DNA of 64,000 bases from Azospirillum sp. 412522 (GTDB taxonomy: Bacteria > Pseudomonadota > Alphaproteobacteria > Azospirillales > Azospirillaceae), in NCBI RefSeq assembly GCF_019805165.1, contig NZ_RWIJ01000008.1, positions 62,001 to 126,000 on the forward strand, read 5' to 3'. Every line of letters starts with the position of its first letter. Position 1 is the first letter of the stretch. A model generated the notes under the pieces. It had not been told where the DNA came from and made no database searches. It was given only the letters and a program-made list of their open reading frames with translations. The position numbers and the translations under genes were made by a program. This document shows, in pieces, positions 62,154 to 64,000 of the stretch.

Positions 62154-63188
62154 TCAGCTTCCGGGCAGGGAATGGACGTTGGCGATGAACAGGTCCTGCC
62201 AGGCGGCGGGCTTGTTCTTGATCGTGCCGACGCGGCCCATGAAGTTGGCGAATTGCATGACACCGTTCGGCGTGGTCGAGAATTTGGTGTCCGGGTCCTT
62301 GATCATCCGCTCCACCTCGCCCGCCGACAGCTTGGCCTTGGCCGACTGGACGTAGATGGTGGCGGCGCGCGCCGGCTCGTCGGCGATCAGCTTGTCGGCC
62401 TCCTCCAGCGCGGCGAGGAAGGCGGCGGTCAGCTTCGGGCTGGCGTCGATGAAGCGCTTGGGCGCATAGACAAGGTCGAGCGAGATGTTGCCCAGCACGT
62501 CCACCGAGTTCATCACGCGATGCACCTGGGGGTTTTCCAGCTCCATGAAGGAATAGGGCGGCGAGCCGAGATGGCTGTTCACCTCTGTCTTGCCGGAGAC
62601 CAGCGCCGTGTAGGCCTCCGGATGCGGCAGGCCGACGGTCATCGGGTCGAGCTTGGCGTAATTGTCGTCGCCGAACTCCTTGGCGACGGCCATCTGCAGC
62701 ACGACGGCGGACAGCGAGGTCTTGATGCCCGGCAGGGCGATCTTGTCCTTGGCGGTGAAGTCCTTCAGCGACTTGATGTTCGGATTGTTGGTGTTGAGGT
62801 ACAGCGACGTGGCGCTGAGCCCCGCCAGCCCGGAGACCTCCAGCTTCGCGTTGCCCTTCACCTTCGACCACAGCGTCAGGAAGCCGGGCACGCCGATGGC
62901 GGCGATGTCGAGGTTTCCGGAGATCATGGCGTCGTTGATGACGTTGCCGCCGTCCAGCTCCAGCCAGCCGACCTTGACGTCGCCGAGCCCCGCCGCCTTG
63001 GCCTGCTTCTCCAGGAGCTTCTCGTGCTCCATGACGATCATCGGCAGGTAGAGGATGCCGTAGCCCTTGGAGATGTGGACCTCCGAGGTCTCGGCGCGGG
63101 CGGCGCCGGCCGTCAGCGTCCCGGATGCCAAGGCGACGAGCGCGGTCGCCAGTATGCCGGCCCGGCGCAGGGTCGCGAATGCGGTCAT
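62154..63188 (-). CDS. Taurine/sulfonate/nitrate-type ABC substrate-binding protein
   Basis: A 344-residue exported protein with signal peptide (LRRAGILATALVALASGTLTAGAARA-ET). The mature part has the NMT1/SsuA-like pattern: VHISKGYGILYLPMIVMEHEKLLEKQAK, GGNVINDAMISGNLDIAAIGVPGFLTLW and GLPHPEAYTALVSGKTEVNSHLG. Such proteins bind sulfonates, nitrate, thiamine precursors or aromatic acids; the ligand is not determined. GGGAGGA lies seven bases before the ATG at 63188. The permease gene is 53 bases upstream on the same strand, and an intrinsic terminator follows the stop. Confidence 0.9.
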   Translation of the reverse strand: MTAFATLRRAGILATALVALASGTLTAGAARAETSEVHISKGYGILYLPMIVMEHEKLLEKQAKAAGLGDVKVGWLELDGGNVINDAMISGNLDIAAIGVPGFLTLWSKVKGNAKLEVSGLAGLSATSLYLNTNNPNIKSLKDFTAKDKIALPGIKTSLSAVVLQMAVAKEFGDDNYAKLDPMTVGLPHPEAYTALVSGKTEVNSHLGSPPYSFMELENPQVHRVMNSVDVLGNISLDLVYAPKRFIDASPKLTAAFLAALEEADKLIADEPARAATIYVQSAKAKLSAGEVERMIKDPDTKFSTTPNGVMQFANFMGRVGTIKNKPAAWQDLFIANVHSLPGS

Positions 63189-63241
63189 GATGGGTCCTCC
63201 CATGGAAATTCTTGTGGTCGCGGAAGCTTTTGCGGATCGGT

Positions 63242-64000
63242 TCAGTGCTGCATGCCCCAGCGGCGGATGGTGCGCCGCTCGATGGTGGCGAAGACGCCGT
63301 TCTCGACGACGAGGCCGATGAGGATCACGGTGAACAGGCCGGCGAACACGTTCGCCGTTTCCAGCTGGTTGCGGTTCTCGAAGATGTACCAGCCGAGGCC
63401 GCCGGAGCCGGAGCTGACGCCGAACACCAGCTCCGCCGCGATCAGCGTGCGCCAGGCGAAGGCCCAGCCCACCTTCAGGCCGGTGAGGATCGACGGGAAG
63501 GCCGCCGGGATCAGGATGTGGCGGACCAGCCCCAGCCCGCTCAGCCCGTAGTTCCGGCCGACCATGCGCAGCGTGTTGGAGACGGAGCGGAAGCCGGCAT
63601 GGGTGTTGAGCGCGATGGCCCACAGCACGGAATGGACGAGCACGAAGATCACGCTGCCGGAGCCGAGCCCGAACCAGATCAGCGCCAGCGGCAGCAGGGC
63701 GATGGCCGGCAGCGGGTTCAGCATGGAGGTCATCGTCTCCAACAGGTCGGTGCCGATCTGCGAGCCGATGGCGACGGTGGTCAGCAGGGCCGCCAGCAGG
63801 ATGCCCATGGCATAGCCGATCACCAGCGTCTGCAGCGAGACCAGCGTGCGCGCCGGGATGATGCCGTTGCCCAGGTCGGTGGTGAAGGCCTGCAGCATCG
63901 CCGAAAAGGGCGGGAACAGCAGCGGGTTGTCGAGCCAGCGGCCGTAGACCTCCCAGATCACGGCGAGCACGAGCAGGATCAGCGCCTTGCGCAGCAGCGG
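63242..64000 (-). CDS. SsuC/TauC-type ABC permease (5' end beyond window)
   Basis: The 252 visible codons run off the right edge without a clear start; the frame stays open to 64000 and the leader codons there are hydrophobic. The protein has about six transmembrane helices. The conserved cytoplasmic loop is FRSVSNTLRMVGRNYGLSGLGLVRHILIPAAFPSIL (starting FRSVSNTLRM), typical of BPD_transp_1 permeases of the sulfonate/nitrate/taurine group. It pairs with the downstream binding protein; the ATPase gene probably lies outside the window. A GTG at 63970 is in frame but falls inside the first helix, so it is not the likely start. Confidence 0.9.
   Translation of the reverse strand, partial: PLLRKALILLVLAVIWEVYGRWLDNPLLFPPFSAMLQAFTTDLGNGIIPARTLVSLQTLVIGYAMGILLAALLTTVAIGSQIGTDLLETMTSMLNPLPAIALLPLALIWFGLGSGSVIFVLVHSVLWAIALNTHAGFRSVSNTLRMVGRNYGLSGLGLVRHILIPAAFPSILTGLKVGWAFAWRTLIAAELVFGVSSGSGGLGWYIFENRNQLETANVFAGLFTVILIGLVVENGVFATIERRTIRRWGMQH

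Overview
The window is a high-GC chromosome or megaplasmid segment from an alphaproteobacterium. Choline-uptake genes with BetI, a ChrR-type anti-sigma factor, an alphaproteobacterial porin and many periplasmic-binding-protein sensors suggest Rhodospirillales, most likely an Azospirillum-like soil or plant-associated bacterium. This placement is inferred from gene content; no rRNA gene is present. No tRNA, CRISPR array, transposase or phage gene was seen.

Left third (1-24,700), mostly metabolism and signalling. In order: the end of an unidentified gene, a tyrosine-phosphatase-like protein, a YitT-type membrane protein with an inverted-repeat operator upstream, and a threonine dehydratase-like enzyme. 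Next is a minus-strand operon of histidine kinase, oligopeptide-type binding protein and REC-PAS-GGDEF diguanylate cyclase, which looks like one periplasm-to-c-di-GMP pathway. Then come choline uptake (choV, choW, choX) with betI in opposite orientation, a thiolase/enoyl-CoA hydratase pair behind a palindromic operator, an MFS transporter, an ECF sigma/ChrR pair, an SDR/GNAT pair, a bifunctional beta-oxidation enzyme, a hypothetical protein, an ornithine-cyclodeaminase-like reductase and a D-2-hydroxyacid dehydrogenase.

Middle (24,700-54,500), an accessory envelope region, all on the plus strand. A 2,152-residue repeat adhesin is followed by its type I secretion genes (TolC, ABC, HlyD). After a REP-like inverted repeat comes a chimeric 1,027-residue protein. 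It joins a periplasmic amino-acid-type binding domain, a domain resembling the extracellular domain of pentameric ligand-gated channels, and an MscS channel. Directly behind it lie a small exported protein and TssJ-, TssL- and TssM-like genes, the type VI secretion membrane complex without tube, sheath or baseplate genes. A second tight operon of ten genes follows: DUF697-like protein, 56-residue membrane peptide, family-3 binding protein, two SyrD/PvdE-type ABC exporters flanking an SPFH protein, thioester-reductase-like SDR, SET-domain protein, GNAT-like protein and porin. I regard these two blocks as the most likely undescribed system: a ligand-sensing channel on a T6SS-derived scaffold beside an export and modification module.

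Right end (54,500-64,000): a CorA/ZntB-type transporter, a GNAT acetyltransferase, an Orn/Lys/Arg decarboxylase, an OmpR-type response regulator overlapping a histidine kinase fused to its own periplasmic binding protein, and a taurine/sulfonate-type ABC binding protein with a permease cut by the window edge.
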